DNA of 64,000 nucleotides, taken from assembly GCA_029071325.1 (NCBI GenBank), contig JAIEAP010000042.1:124001-188000 (forward strand), read 5' to 3'. Below the pieces are notes generated by a model. It saw only the letters and a list, made by a program, of their open reading frames with translations. It did not search any database and was not told the DNA's origin. The DNA comes from Lachnospiraceae bacterium. GTDB taxonomy: Bacteria > Bacillota > Clostridia > Lachnospirales > Lachnospiraceae. This document shows, piece after piece, positions 45,412-54,240 of this stretch. How positions within the stretch are numbered: position 1 is the first letter of the stretch; every line of letters starts with the position of its first letter. Made by a program: the position numbers and the translations under genes.

Positions 45412-47337
45412 TTACCCCTGTTCCTCAAGACTCAAGACTTCCCAGCGTTCATAAAGTTCAGAAAGCGTCTCTTCATGTCCGGTGAGTTCCTCATGCAGGC
45501 GTATCTGTTCCGCCGCATTTGCCGCTATGGCAGGATCCGCCATCTGCTTTTGCAGTTCCCCGATCTTCTCCTCCTCTGCTGAAATCTGATCTTCTATCTT
45601 CTTCAATTCGTTTTCCCGTTTGCGCTGTGCCGCCTGAAGGCGCTTCATCTCTTCCCAGCCCTGCTTCCCCTGAGTATCGGCAGGCTTCTCCTCTGCTGTG
45701 GGGGTACTGCGGTCTGCCAATATTGCTGCTTCCAGGGTATCCTTCTTCTCCAGATAATAATCGTAATTGCCGAGATACTCAATCATCTGTTCCTGCTTAA
45801 GCTCCAGTATCCGATGGGCTGTACGGTTGATAAAATAGCGGTCATGGGATACATACAGCACCGTCCCCGTATAGGAGTTCAGCGCATCCTCCAGAATTTC
45901 CTTGGACAGGATATCCAGATGGTTGGTGGGCTCATCCAGTATCAGAAAATTGGCATTCGACAGCATCAGTTTTGCCAGTGACACTCTGCCCCTCTCTCCT
46001 CCGCTCAGATCTGCAATACGCTTAAACACATCATCCTCTGTAAATAAAAATGCTGCCAGTACGTTACGGATCCTGGTATTGTCCAGGTTCGGATAGGCAT
46101 CGGAAAGTTCCTCAAACAATGTCTTGGCACTGTCCAGATTTTGGTGTTCCTGATCGTAATATCCAATCTGCACGTTCGTCCCCAGCTTGACGGTTCCTTC
46201 ATCCGCCTCCACGATACCGTTAATGATCTTTAATATGGTGGTCTTCCCTGTGCCGTTGCTGCCGATCAGCGCCACATGCTCCCCGCGCCGAAGCTCCATG
46301 TCAACGCCGGAAAACAGATTTTTTTCATATGCTTTTGCAAGCTTTTCTACGGAGAGCACATCATTGCCGCTGGTCATGGCAGGCTCTAAGGCAATACGCA
46401 TATCGGCGCGTTCCTCTGTGGGACGTTCCAGCCGCTCTATCTTTTCCAGGGCTTTTTCACGGCTCTCAGCTCGCTTAATGGATTTTTCCCGGTTAAAGGA
46501 ACGCAGCTTTGCGATGACCTCCTCCTGATGGCGGATCTCACGCTGCTGATTATAATACTGGCGAAGGAGCGCTTCCCGCTGCTCCTCTTTTTTCTTAGCA
46601 TAAGCCGTGTAATTGCCCACAAATGTCATTGCCTTATGCCCTGCGATCTCCACTACCTTCGTTACAATGCGATCCAGGAAATAGCGGTCATGTGCTACCA
46701 GTATCACGGCTCCCTTATAATTCATAAGATATCCTTCCAGCCATGCAATAGATTCCATGTCCAGATGATTCGTAGGCTCGTCCAGGAGAATGATATCAGG
46801 CTTAGTTACCAGCAGCTTTCCCAGCGCCACGCGGGTCTTCTGACCACCGGACAGATCAGCCACCGGTTTATCAAATTCCTCCGGAGTGAATCCCAGTCCT
46901 TTCAGGACGCCGCCGATCTCACTGCGGAAAGTAAGACCGCCCAGACTTTCAAAACTCTGGCGGAACCTGTGATACCGCTCCATAAAATGTTCCAGTTCCT
47001 CCGGTACAACATGCTGCATCTCTGCCTCCATGGAGGCAAGTTTTTCTTCCTGTTTGATCAGGTCTTCGCAGGCGTTTAAAACCTCTTCGTATATCGTCCC
47101 GGTTCCTTCCTTGGGCTGATACTGGGCAAGGTAACCGATGCTCTTTCCTTTAGCAATGATCACTTCTCCGCTGTCCGGAGGCAGTTCGCCGACAATTATT
47201 TTCAATAACGTGGATTTGCCGGCACCATTGATGCCGACAATCGCAGTTTTTTCATGTTCCTCAATGTGAAAGGAAGCGTTTGCTATGACCGTGTCTGTCC
47301 CAAATGCCTTACTGATATTCTGACAGGCTAAAATCAT
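45412..47337 (-). CDS. ABC-F family ATPase
   Basis: A 641-aa tandem ATPase without membrane domains. Walker A motifs are GINGAGKST (35-43) and GSNGTGKTT (near 357), with LSGGQ and LSGGE signatures and Walker B LLDEPTNHLD in each half. The interdomain linker is Lys/Arg-rich (EKSIKRAESREKALEKIERL near 285). The C-terminus is a charged coiled coil, as in the YdiF/Uup subgroup. Members of ABC-F act on the ribosome in translation or antibiotic protection; an ARE role is not implied here. Confidence 0.93.
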   Translation of the reverse strand: MILACQNISKAFGTDTVIANASFHIEEHEKTAIVGINGAGKSTLLKIIVGELPPDSGEVIIAKGKSIGYLAQYQPKEGTGTIYEEVLNACEDLIKQEEKLASMEAEMQHVVPEELEHFMERYHRFRQSFESLGGLTFRSEIGGVLKGLGFTPEEFDKPVADLSGGQKTRVALGKLLVTKPDIILLDEPTNHLDMESIAWLEGYLMNYKGAVILVAHDRYFLDRIVTKVVEIAGHKAMTFVGNYTAYAKKKEEQREALLRQYYNQQREIRHQEEVIAKLRSFNREKSIKRAESREKALEKIERLERPTEERADMRIALEPAMTSGNDVLSVEKLAKAYEKNLFSGVDMELRRGEHVALIGSNGTGKTTILKIINGIVEADEGTVKLGTNVQIGYYDQEHQNLDSAKTLFEELSDAYPNLDNTRIRNVLAAFLFTEDDVFKRIADLSGGERGRVSLAKLMLSNANFLILDEPTNHLDILSKEILEDALNSYTGTVLYVSHDRYFINRTAHRILELKQEQMIEYLGNYDYYLEKKDTLEAAILADRSTPTAEEKPADTQGKQGWEEMKRLQAAQRKRENELKKIEDQISAEEEKIGELQKQMADPAIAANAAEQIRLHEELTGHEETLSELYERWEVLSLEEQG

Positions 47338-47346
47338 AATATCCTC

Positions 47347-48555
47347 CTACAAAATTTCTGTTAAAGTCTCACGGATCGCTTTGATGAAATCCTGACTGTT
47401 CAATACCACAGGGTTTTGGATGGTGGTGATCAAAGCCAGATCCTTGGTCATTTTACCGGATTCAATGGTAGATACACACGCCTGTTCCAGTTTGTCTGCA
47501 AAGTTGCAGAGCTCCTGGTTCTCATCCAGTTCGCCGCGCTTACGCAGAGCTCCGCTCCATGCGAAGATCGTTGCAACGGAATTGGTGGAAGTCTCCTCCC
47601 CTGCCAGGTGCTTGTAATAATGACGCTGAACGGTTCCGTGCGCAGCCTCATACTCATAATATCCGTCCGGGGATACCAGAACGGAAGTCATCATGGCAAG
47701 AGAGCCAAATGCCGAGGATACCATATCGCTCATGACGTCTCCATCATAGTTCTTGCATGCCCAGATAAATCCGCCTTCTGCCTTCATGACACGGGCTACC
47801 GCGTCATCAATCAGTGTATAGAAGTATGTAATACCCGCCTTCTCAAAAGCATCCTTGTACTCCGCATCAAATATTTCCTGAAAGATATCCTTGAATGTGT
47901 GGTCATATTTTTTGGAAATGGTATCCTTCGTAGCAAACCACAGATCCTGCTTCGTAGACAGCGCATAGGTAAAGCAGCTTCTTGCAAAGCTTTCAATGGA
48001 ATCGTTTAAGTTATGCTGTCCCTGGATCACGCCTGCTCCGGTGAAATCATGGATCAGTTCTCTGGTCTCTGTGCCATCCTCCGCAGTATAGACCAGTTCG
48101 CATTTGCCTGCACCCGGGATTTTCATCTCGGTGGCTTTATACACGTCTCCGTATGCATGACGTGCAATGGTGATGGGTTTCTTCCAATTCTTTACGCAGG
48201 GCTCGATTCCCTTCACCACGATGGGAGTGCGGAATACCGTTCCGTCCAGCATGGCACGGATGGTTCCATTGGGACTCTTCCACATCTCTTTCAGATTATA
48301 TTCCGTCATGCGGGCGGCATTGGGCGTAATAGTAGCACATTTCACGGCAACACCGTACTTTTTCGTGGCGTTGGCAGAATCCACCGTCACCTGGTCATTT
48401 GTCTCATTCCGATATTCCAGCCCCAGATCATAATATTCTGTATTCAGATCAATAAAAGGCGTCAGAAGTTCATCCTTGATCATCTGCCAGAGAATGCGTG
48501 TCATTTCATCCCCATCCATCTCTACCAACGGCGTTGTCATTTTAATCTTGTCCAT
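47347..48555 (-). CDS. icd: NADP-dependent isocitrate dehydrogenase
   Basis: Oxidative decarboxylation of isocitrate to 2-oxoglutarate by a 402-aa enzyme of the eukaryote-like class ([43 protein letters not shown] near residue 310). ATG 48555 is chosen because GGAGG lies 7 nt upstream; the open frame extends six codons further. With the re-citrate synthase encoded upstream it would supply 2-oxoglutarate for glutamate. Aconitase is not in the window. Confidence 0.94.
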   Translation of the reverse strand: MDKIKMTTPLVEMDGDEMTRILWQMIKDELLTPFIDLNTEYYDLGLEYRNETNDQVTVDSANATKKYGVAVKCATITPNAARMTEYNLKEMWKSPNGTIRAMLDGTVFRTPIVVKGIEPCVKNWKKPITIARHAYGDVYKATEMKIPGAGKCELVYTAEDGTETRELIHDFTGAGVIQGQHNLNDSIESFARSCFTYALSTKQDLWFATKDTISKKYDHTFKDIFQEIFDAEYKDAFEKAGITYFYTLIDDAVARVMKAEGGFIWACKNYDGDVMSDMVSSAFGSLAMMTSVLVSPDGYYEYEAAHGTVQRHYYKHLAGEETSTNSVATIFAWSGALRKRGELDENQELCNFADKLEQACVSTIESGKMTKDLALITTIQNPVVLNSQDFIKAIRETLTEIL

Positions 48556-48610
48556 TTTTTGTCCTCCATTCATGTCATACTGCCCAAAGGGCTTTTGTTT
48601 GTATGTTTTC

Positions 48611-49270
48611 TTATTTCAGCAGGTTCTCCCATCCGAAATGATCCATGTTTCTGACGGTATTGCGGATATGACTGGTAGCAAGCTTTTCGGCAAGCTTTAC
48701 ATCATGTGCCCGGAGCGCCTCCACAATTTTTTTATGCTCTTCGTTTGATTTTAGCACACGTTCCGGCATAGATAAAGTGATTTTTCTCACCCTCTCCACA
48801 TAATGATGGAAGGCGGAAAGCTCATGCTTTAGTATTTTGCTGTTACACGCCTCATACAAAATCTCATGAAAACGGTTATCAAGCTCCAGCACCTGTGCAT
48901 AATTTCCCTTGCCCGCATGAAATTCCGTCAGATACCCGTTCTCTTCCAAAGCTGCAAGCTGTTCTTCTGTAATATGGCGCGCCGCTCTTCCGGCGCACAA
49001 GCCCTCCAGCCGGGAACGAATCTCGTAGATGTCCTGAATATCCTGCTGTGTGAATCCTTCTACATATGCGCCCCGGTTTGGAATGATGCGTACCAAACCT
49101 TCCAGTTCTAACTGCCGCAGTGCCTCCCGTACCGGCGTCCTGCTGACACCCAGTTCTGCTGCAAGGCTGTTTTCTTTCAATTCTTCATTATTCTTATATT
49201 TCCCGGCAAGAATGTTCTCCCGGATGGAGTGAAACACTCTTCCGCTCAATGGATAAACCTCTCCGCTCAA
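48611..49270 (-). CDS. GntR-family regulator, FCD (FadR-like) type
   Basis: A 219-aa repressor-type protein with an N-terminal winged helix ([27 protein letters not shown]) and a C-terminal all-helical FCD ligand domain with metal-site residues ([31 protein letters not shown]). I chose TTG 49270, six nt after a strong AAGGAGG; the ATGs at 49318 and 49297 lack a site. It lies between the re-citrate synthase and isocitrate dehydrogenase genes and probably controls both. Its ligand is unknown, with citrate-like acids a reasonable guess. Confidence 0.87.
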   Translation of the reverse strand: MSGEVYPLSGRVFHSIRENILAGKYKNNEELKENSLAAELGVSRTPVREALRQLELEGLVRIIPNRGAYVEGFTQQDIQDIYEIRSRLEGLCAGRAARHITEEQLAALEENGYLTEFHAGKGNYAQVLELDNRFHEILYEACNSKILKHELSAFHHYVERVRKITLSMPERVLKSNEEHKKIVEALRAHDVKLAEKLATSHIRNTVRNMDHFGWENLLK

Positions 49271-49307
49271 CCCAGTCCTCCTTATGCTGCAAGACATATT
49301 TTCAAGT

Positions 49308-50690
49308 CTATAATACAATCCCCAGTTTCTTACAGCTATCTGTGATCTGTACTACAAGCTCGTTGTCAGTGATAACAGTGACGCGGCCTTCCTCATACTG
49401 TGCGTCTACCCATGCCTTCACCATCTGCACCAGCTGCGAATTCTTGTCAATCTTACGCTCATCGCTCAGACGGTAATATGTATTGATCCAGTGAGCAATC
49501 CCGGCAAGACCGGATGTGTTGGATACGGATACCAGCGCCGGACGATTTAAGAATTTATCCGTGTCAAAAATATTGTATATCTCCTCATTCTTCAAGAGCC
49601 CATCAGCATGGATACCTGCCCGTGTTACATTAAAATTCCTGCCAACAAAGGGCATACGCTCCGGCATAGGACAATTCAGTTCTTTTTCAAAGTATTCGGC
49701 AAGTTCCGTGATCACACGGGTATCCATGCCGTCCAGAGTTCCCTTCAACTGTGCATATTCGAATACCATTGCTTCCAGAGGCGTATTGCCGGTGCGCTCC
49801 CCGATACCAAACAGGGAACAGTTGACACCGGAGGCACCGTAAAGCCATGCAGTAGTAGAATTGTTCACCGCTTTATAAAAATCATTGTGCCCGTGCCATT
49901 CGATCAGTGAAGACGGCACGCCTGCATGGGTGGTAAGTCCATAGATGATTCCCGGCACACTGCGGGGAATGACTGCTCCGGGGAAATTCACACCGTATCC
50001 CATGGTATCGCATGCGCGGATCTTAATGGGAATCTGATACTCCTCCATCAGCTTCATCAATTCCAGACAGAACGGAATCACAAAACCATAAATATCGGAG
50101 CGGGTGATATCTTCCAGATGACACCTGGGACTGATACCTGTCTCCAGGCACTCCCGGATGACGCTGAGGTAAAGATTCATAACCTCGCGCCTGGTCATTT
50201 TCATTTTGTAAAAAATATGATAATCCGAACAGCTCACCAGGATTCCAGTCTCTTTCAGCCCCAGATCCTTTACCAATTGAAAATCCTTCTTGCTGGCCCG
50301 AATCCAGCTTGTGACCTCCGGGAATTCATATCCCCGTTCCATACATTGATATACGGCATCCCGATCCTTCTTACTGTACAGGAAAAATTCACTCTGACGT
50401 ATCTTGCCCTTAGGACCGCCCAGCCGGTGCAGATAATCATAAATCGTTACGATCTGCTCTGTCGTATAAGGCGCTCTGGATTGTTGTCCATCCCGGAATG
50501 TAGTATCCGTGATCCATATTTCCTCCGGCATATTGTGAGGAACGATCCTGTCATTAAATGCAATTTTGGGAATTTCCTCATATGGAAACAGATTGCGGAA
50601 CACATTGGGCTCTGTCACATCTGCAAGCTGGTAGAAATGCTCTTCCAGCTGCAATAGATTCGTTTTATTATTAAGAACAACTTCTCTCAT
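49308..50690 (-). CDS. Re-type citrate synthase (homocitrate/isopropylmalate synthase-like)
   Basis: A 460-aa DRE-TIM metallolyase with the signature ITDTTFRDGQQSRAPY near residue 68 and the metal site HGHND near residue 270. It is closer in pattern to the anaerobe re-citrate synthase, known from Clostridium kluyveri, than to LeuA: it lacks the LeuA regulatory domain and carries the long N-terminal segment. Pairing with NADP isocitrate dehydrogenase supports citrate formation. Homocitrate synthase is the alternative. ATG 50690 follows AAGGAG by 9 nt; an ATG at 50708 has no site. Confidence 0.77.
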   Translation of the reverse strand: MREVVLNNKTNLLQLEEHFYQLADVTEPNVFRNLFPYEEIPKIAFNDRIVPHNMPEEIWITDTTFRDGQQSRAPYTTEQIVTIYDYLHRLGGPKGKIRQSEFFLYSKKDRDAVYQCMERGYEFPEVTSWIRASKKDFQLVKDLGLKETGILVSCSDYHIFYKMKMTRREVMNLYLSVIRECLETGISPRCHLEDITRSDIYGFVIPFCLELMKLMEEYQIPIKIRACDTMGYGVNFPGAVIPRSVPGIIYGLTTHAGVPSSLIEWHGHNDFYKAVNNSTTAWLYGASGVNCSLFGIGERTGNTPLEAMVFEYAQLKGTLDGMDTRVITELAEYFEKELNCPMPERMPFVGRNFNVTRAGIHADGLLKNEEIYNIFDTDKFLNRPALVSVSNTSGLAGIAHWINTYYRLSDERKIDKNSQLVQMVKAWVDAQYEEGRVTVITDNELVVQITDSCKKLGIVL

Positions 50691-50739
50691 CAGCGGCAAC
50701 TCCTTCATTATTTATGTATATTCTTTGCACTTTTGAATA

Positions 50740-50769
50740 ATTGTATACAATAATACACGCATATGTCAA
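50740..50769 (-). promoter_or_regulatory. Promoter and palindromic operator of the re-citrate synthase operon
   Basis: Minus-strand TTGACA (50764-50769), 16-bp spacer and TATACA (50742-50747). The -10 lies inside the perfect 12-bp palindrome ATTGTATACAAT (50740-50751), the type of site bound by FadR-like GntR regulators, such as the one encoded in this operon. Confidence 0.65.
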
Positions 50770-50955
50770 GTTACTTTTCTGCAAAAGAAGGAAGGTTTTG
50801 TCAAAACAAGATAATATTGATAACATTTTATTTGTTTCAACGCATATACTACTATCGTAACAAAGCGGCTCAGTATTCTTTGAATACAGGAAAAGCTGTA
50901 TGTTACAGATGATGATGACGATGGATGTGAAAATGAACGAAGGAGGAAAAGAAAC

Positions 50956-51168
50956 ATGGCTAAGAATTCTAACAATTCTAACAAGGCTTCCGTACCGGAA
51001 GCAAAGGGCGCTTTGAACCGTTTCAAATTTGAAGTTGCAAACGAGCTGGGAGTTCCCCTTTCCGATGGATATAACGGTGACCTGACCTCCCGTCAGGCCG
51101 GTTCCGTTGGTGGCTTTATGGTAAAGAAGATGATCGAGGCACAGGAGAAACAGATGGCCTCCAAGTAA
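50956..51168 (+). CDS. Alpha/beta-type small acid-soluble spore protein
   Basis: A 70-aa SASP that coats and protects spore DNA. It shows the germination-protease recognition region FKFEVANELGVPL near residue 22 and the DNA-binding GDLTSRQAGSVGGFMVKKMIE segment. A GAAGGAGG site precedes ATG 50956. It would be made in the forespore under SigG; I could not place a convincing SigG promoter. A strong terminator follows. It is direct evidence that the organism forms spores. Confidence 0.95.
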   Translation: MAKNSNNSNKASVPEAKGALNRFKFEVANELGVPLSDGYNGDLTSRQAGSVGGFMVKKMIEAQEKQMASK

Positions 51169-51193
51169 CATTACAGACACTGTAAAGCGTCAA

Positions 51194-51234
51194 ATGCCCT
51201 CTGACGGTATCAAACCGCCAGAGGGCATTTTTTG
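51194..51234 (+). terminator. Terminator after the SASP gene (bidirectional stem)
   Basis: ATGCCCTCTG (51194-51203) and CAGAGGGCAT (51219-51228) with inner GGT/ACC pairing are followed by TTTTTT. The stem also lies at the end of the convergent phosphoesterase gene. Confidence 0.88.
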
Positions 51235-51235
51235 T

Positions 51236-51862
51236 TCACAAAACAGATAAAGACTCCGGAGGATTTTCATCCTCAAATTCAAACACGCACTTTTCAAATG
51301 CGTTGATCACATGGGTATCCTGATACTTATCATACCGTTTGTGGGCGCTTCCATAAGATAAATGTACATGCCCGTGCAGGAAATATTTCGGCCGGTATTT
51401 TTCAATTAATGTCCGAAATATCTGAAAGCCCTGATGAGGCAGATCCCGTCCGTCATTTAGCTGATAGGCAGGCGCATGGGTCACCAAAATATCAAAGCCA
51501 CGCTTTTTCAATAACTGAAACCGCAGTTTTTTCACACGCTGCTTCATCTGCCATTCCGTATACTGATGCGTACCTGAACTGTAACGCATGGAACCTCCCA
51601 GTCCCAGAATCCTCACGCCTTCATGGACATAAATCTGATCCTCGATACAAATGCAGCCTTCCGGCGGAGTCTTATCATACTTTCTGTCATGATTTCCATG
51701 TACATATAATACCGGCGCTGAAGAGAGGGTCACCAGAAAAGAAAGATAGTCCGGCTCCAGATCACCGCAGGAGATGATCAGATCAATGTCTGCCAGCTTG
51801 CTCTTATCACAGTATTCCCATAAATATTTAGATTCTTCATCTGCAATCGCCAATATCTTCAT
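51236..51862 (-). CDS. Metallophosphoesterase family protein
   Basis: A 208-aa calcineurin-like phosphoesterase with motifs CGDLEPDY (about 32), GNHDRKY (about 56), VTHAPAY (about 127) and HGHVHLSYG (about 163). The first motif, normally D-x-H, reads ADEES near residue 8, so one metal-ligand His is replaced by Glu. The substrate is unknown. It is encoded downstream of the BMP/ParB-like gene with a 20-bp gap and may be cotranscribed with it. Confidence 0.83.
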   Translation of the reverse strand: MKILAIADEESKYLWEYCDKSKLADIDLIISCGDLEPDYLSFLVTLSSAPVLYVHGNHDRKYDKTPPEGCICIEDQIYVHEGVRILGLGGSMRYSSGTHQYTEWQMKQRVKKLRFQLLKKRGFDILVTHAPAYQLNDGRDLPHQGFQIFRTLIEKYRPKYFLHGHVHLSYGSAHKRYDKYQDTHVINAFEKCVFEFEDENPPESLSVL

Positions 51863-51882
51863 CGTATAAGCTAACCTTTTTC

Positions 51883-53820
51883 TTATTGTTGTTCCTTTAT
51901 TTCTACGGCAGGGTCTTTGACTACGATTCCCTGCTGCTTCATCACCGGCTCGGCATGCTCGCTTAATTCCTCTTTGCCCGGAATACTTCCAATGACATTT
52001 TCCGTCAGCCAGTCCATGGTCATGATCTCCTCCGGCGTCAGGATACGCTTGGGATCATCCACCACAATACCGTTCTGAGAATATAAGATACCAGAAAACG
52101 GATTGAATGCCCCTGTGGTGATACTTGTTTTTAACAATCCAACCAGACGTTTTAAACCAATCGGAAGATATTTGGAGAATACCACATCTACAACCCCCTC
52201 TGACATGCCCCACCAGTAATTGATAGCCTTCTTGGTGGAGGAATCGTCATCATACTTCCAGCTTCCGTCCAAAATTGTACAGATCAACTGCTCATACAGC
52301 TTTCCCCAATGCCATAACGGCATAGCAAAGTTCTTCGGGCCTTGCTCATCCATATGATAGATACCGAAGAAACGGGAGGCATCCTCAGGAATTACCATAT
52401 CTCTTCCGGATATACAAGACGAGCCTGTTTCCCGGATCTTTTCTTCAATATCCGTATCTTTCTTGGTAGACCATTCCAGATAGACCTTGGCCCGGGGATT
52501 GATCATCTTGGCGCCAAGGGCAAAGGCATTGATATTGGCGATGGATCCATAAATCGGATAATCCGCAATATAGGTCAGCCGGTTATTTTCCGCCATTGCC
52601 CCTGCGATGGCTCCCATCAAAAATTTTGCCTCATACATCCTGGAATAATACGTTCGGATATAGCGGTGAGATGTGTTTAAGGAGCAATTTAATATCCGTA
52701 CCTTTGGATTGGCAATTGCAGCTTTCACACTGGCCGGTGCAAAAGGCGGCGTTGTCGTAAAGATCAGATCACAGCCGGATTCTATGGCATCTTCAAGCAG
52801 GGAGTCAATATTTTCCAGCGTTCCATTTTCATAGCATACCGTATGTACCTCTTCCGGAAAGGTCTGTTCCAGATGGAGACGTCCAAGCTCATGCGCATAG
52901 GTCCATGCAGAGGTTCCGGGTGTCTTCTCATAGATAAATGCAATTTTCAACTTCCGTGCCACAGGCGTCGGCAGATGTAAAATACTAAGCAGGGACTTCT
53001 TCTGGTTCGGCTGCATTCTTAAGTCAATCTCAGAATCCTGCCCAAGGAGCCCGAATTCTTCCCAACTCTTTGCAACTAATTCCTGTAGCTCACTGGTGGT
53101 TTTCTCAATCAGGTCGTCATAGCCATACAGAGTAATGAATGCCAGAAAAGCATCTCCCGGGGAAATATCCAGCTTGCCGCCGCCTTTTGCCTGATACTCA
53201 GAAGTAAAGCGCGTATAAAGGGAACTGAACTTCATAAGATCATCATCGGTCCATGTCTCTCCCGGCTTTTTCCCAACTGCCTCCTGCAGCTTTGCATACC
53301 GTCCTTCCTGTGTGAACCAGATATAGTTGATGGGGGCAATGCGGTAAAAATCCAGAAATTCATAATAAATCTTATTCTCTTTTTCATCTGTGCGCTTTGG
53401 CACAATGCGGGTAACGTTTCCCAATATCGATACCGCCTCGGAAAACTTCATAACACTGACCCGTTTATTGCCTTCTACCACATAGAATTTGTACATATAC
53501 TCGTAAGCCTTAATAGGGTCCCGAATCCCCTCCTCCACCTGAGAATCAAAGAGATTCGCCCATTTGGTGGCAAATTCCGTATCCTCCCGCAGGATAGGCA
53601 TGAAATTGCCCGCAAAGGAACTGCTTCTTGCAACGGTTTTTGTTCCTGCTATCTGATCCAGCGGAATCTGTACCAACCCAAGGGGCACCTCCGAATAGGA
53701 CCCTCTGTCCGGCAGAATATCATCCAGCACCTGCAAGATCGGCTTCTCTCCCTGGAGCATCCGCATCTGATAATCTTTTTCACCCGCTTTAAAGGCTTTT
53801 CTATATTCTTCTTTTCCCAT
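51883..53820 (-). CDS. Cytoplasmic ParB-like/BMP-domain fusion protein
   Basis: A 645-aa protein with two recognisable parts. Residues about 40-150 resemble a ParB/sulfiredoxin-like fold (VPLGLVQIPLDQIAGTKT...FYVVEGNKRVSVMKF). Residues about 290-560 are a BMP-type periplasmic-binding domain (LKIAFIYEKTPGTSAWTYAHELGR; DLIFTTTPPFAPAS). Normal BMP proteins are exported lipoproteins, but this one begins MGKEEYRKAFKAGEKDYQM with no signal peptide. It should therefore be a cytoplasmic sensor, perhaps for nucleosides or other small ligands. No ABC transporter genes are adjacent. It pairs with a DUF6483 gene 9 bp upstream. Confidence 0.82.
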   Translation of the reverse strand: MGKEEYRKAFKAGEKDYQMRMLQGEKPILQVLDDILPDRGSYSEVPLGLVQIPLDQIAGTKTVARSSSFAGNFMPILREDTEFATKWANLFDSQVEEGIRDPIKAYEYMYKFYVVEGNKRVSVMKFSEAVSILGNVTRIVPKRTDEKENKIYYEFLDFYRIAPINYIWFTQEGRYAKLQEAVGKKPGETWTDDDLMKFSSLYTRFTSEYQAKGGGKLDISPGDAFLAFITLYGYDDLIEKTTSELQELVAKSWEEFGLLGQDSEIDLRMQPNQKKSLLSILHLPTPVARKLKIAFIYEKTPGTSAWTYAHELGRLHLEQTFPEEVHTVCYENGTLENIDSLLEDAIESGCDLIFTTTPPFAPASVKAAIANPKVRILNCSLNTSHRYIRTYYSRMYEAKFLMGAIAGAMAENNRLTYIADYPIYGSIANINAFALGAKMINPRAKVYLEWSTKKDTDIEEKIRETGSSCISGRDMVIPEDASRFFGIYHMDEQGPKNFAMPLWHWGKLYEQLICTILDGSWKYDDDSSTKKAINYWWGMSEGVVDVVFSKYLPIGLKRLVGLLKTSITTGAFNPFSGILYSQNGIVVDDPKRILTPEEIMTMDWLTENVIGSIPGKEELSEHAEPVMKQQGIVVKDPAVEIKEQQ

Positions 53821-53829
53821 AATATCCTC

Positions 53830-54228
53830 CTAGTCTCTGTCTGGCAGATATATATCCATCATATTTTCACAGCCAGTTCGCCTTGCCAGTTGTTTCAATC
53901 CGTCCAGGATCTCTTCCCTGGAGTAATTATGCTGCTCCAGAAAAGAGTCCTCCTTTTCGCTGGTGTATTCATAAAAGAAGATCAGTTCTGCAACCGCCTC
54001 TCGATTGGTATAGTCCATCGAATCAAGAAGCATATTTTCCGCTTCATTGATGTCTCCTTGATCAATCATTTCTTTCCATTTGGATAAACGGTCACCGGAA
54101 ATTCCGTATTTATTTTCCGGAGGTAATTCTACCTGTACAAACGGCTTGCCAAGCACGAGACTGACCAGCATCCTTACCATTTCTTTGATCATTCTCATAA
54201 TATAATCTTTTTCATCTTCAAAGTTCAT
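53830..54228 (-). CDS. DUF6483-like protein
   Basis: A 132-aa soluble helical protein (MNFEDEKDYIMRMIKEMVRMLVSLVLGKPF) matching, from memory, the DUF6483 family, which has no known function. The gene lies 12 bp from recG upstream and 9 bp before the BMP/ParB-like gene, so it is probably translated with both. A GGAGG site precedes ATG 54228. Confidence 0.7.
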   Translation of the reverse strand: MNFEDEKDYIMRMIKEMVRMLVSLVLGKPFVQVELPPENKYGISGDRLSKWKEMIDQGDINEAENMLLDSMDYTNREAVAELIFFYEYTSEKEDSFLEQHNYSREEILDGLKQLARRTGCENMMDIYLPDRD

Positions 54229-54240
54229 AACAACCTCCTT

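Noticed and set aside
45412-47337. Antibiotic-resistance ABC-F
   Set aside because: The linker and C-terminal coiled coil fit the housekeeping YdiF/Uup-like group, and no resistance-type leader peptide was seen.
50811-50940. SigG promoter for the SASP gene
   Set aside because: GATA-like and CATA-like boxes occur, but the spacing (about 20 bp) does not fit the usual 17-18 bp.
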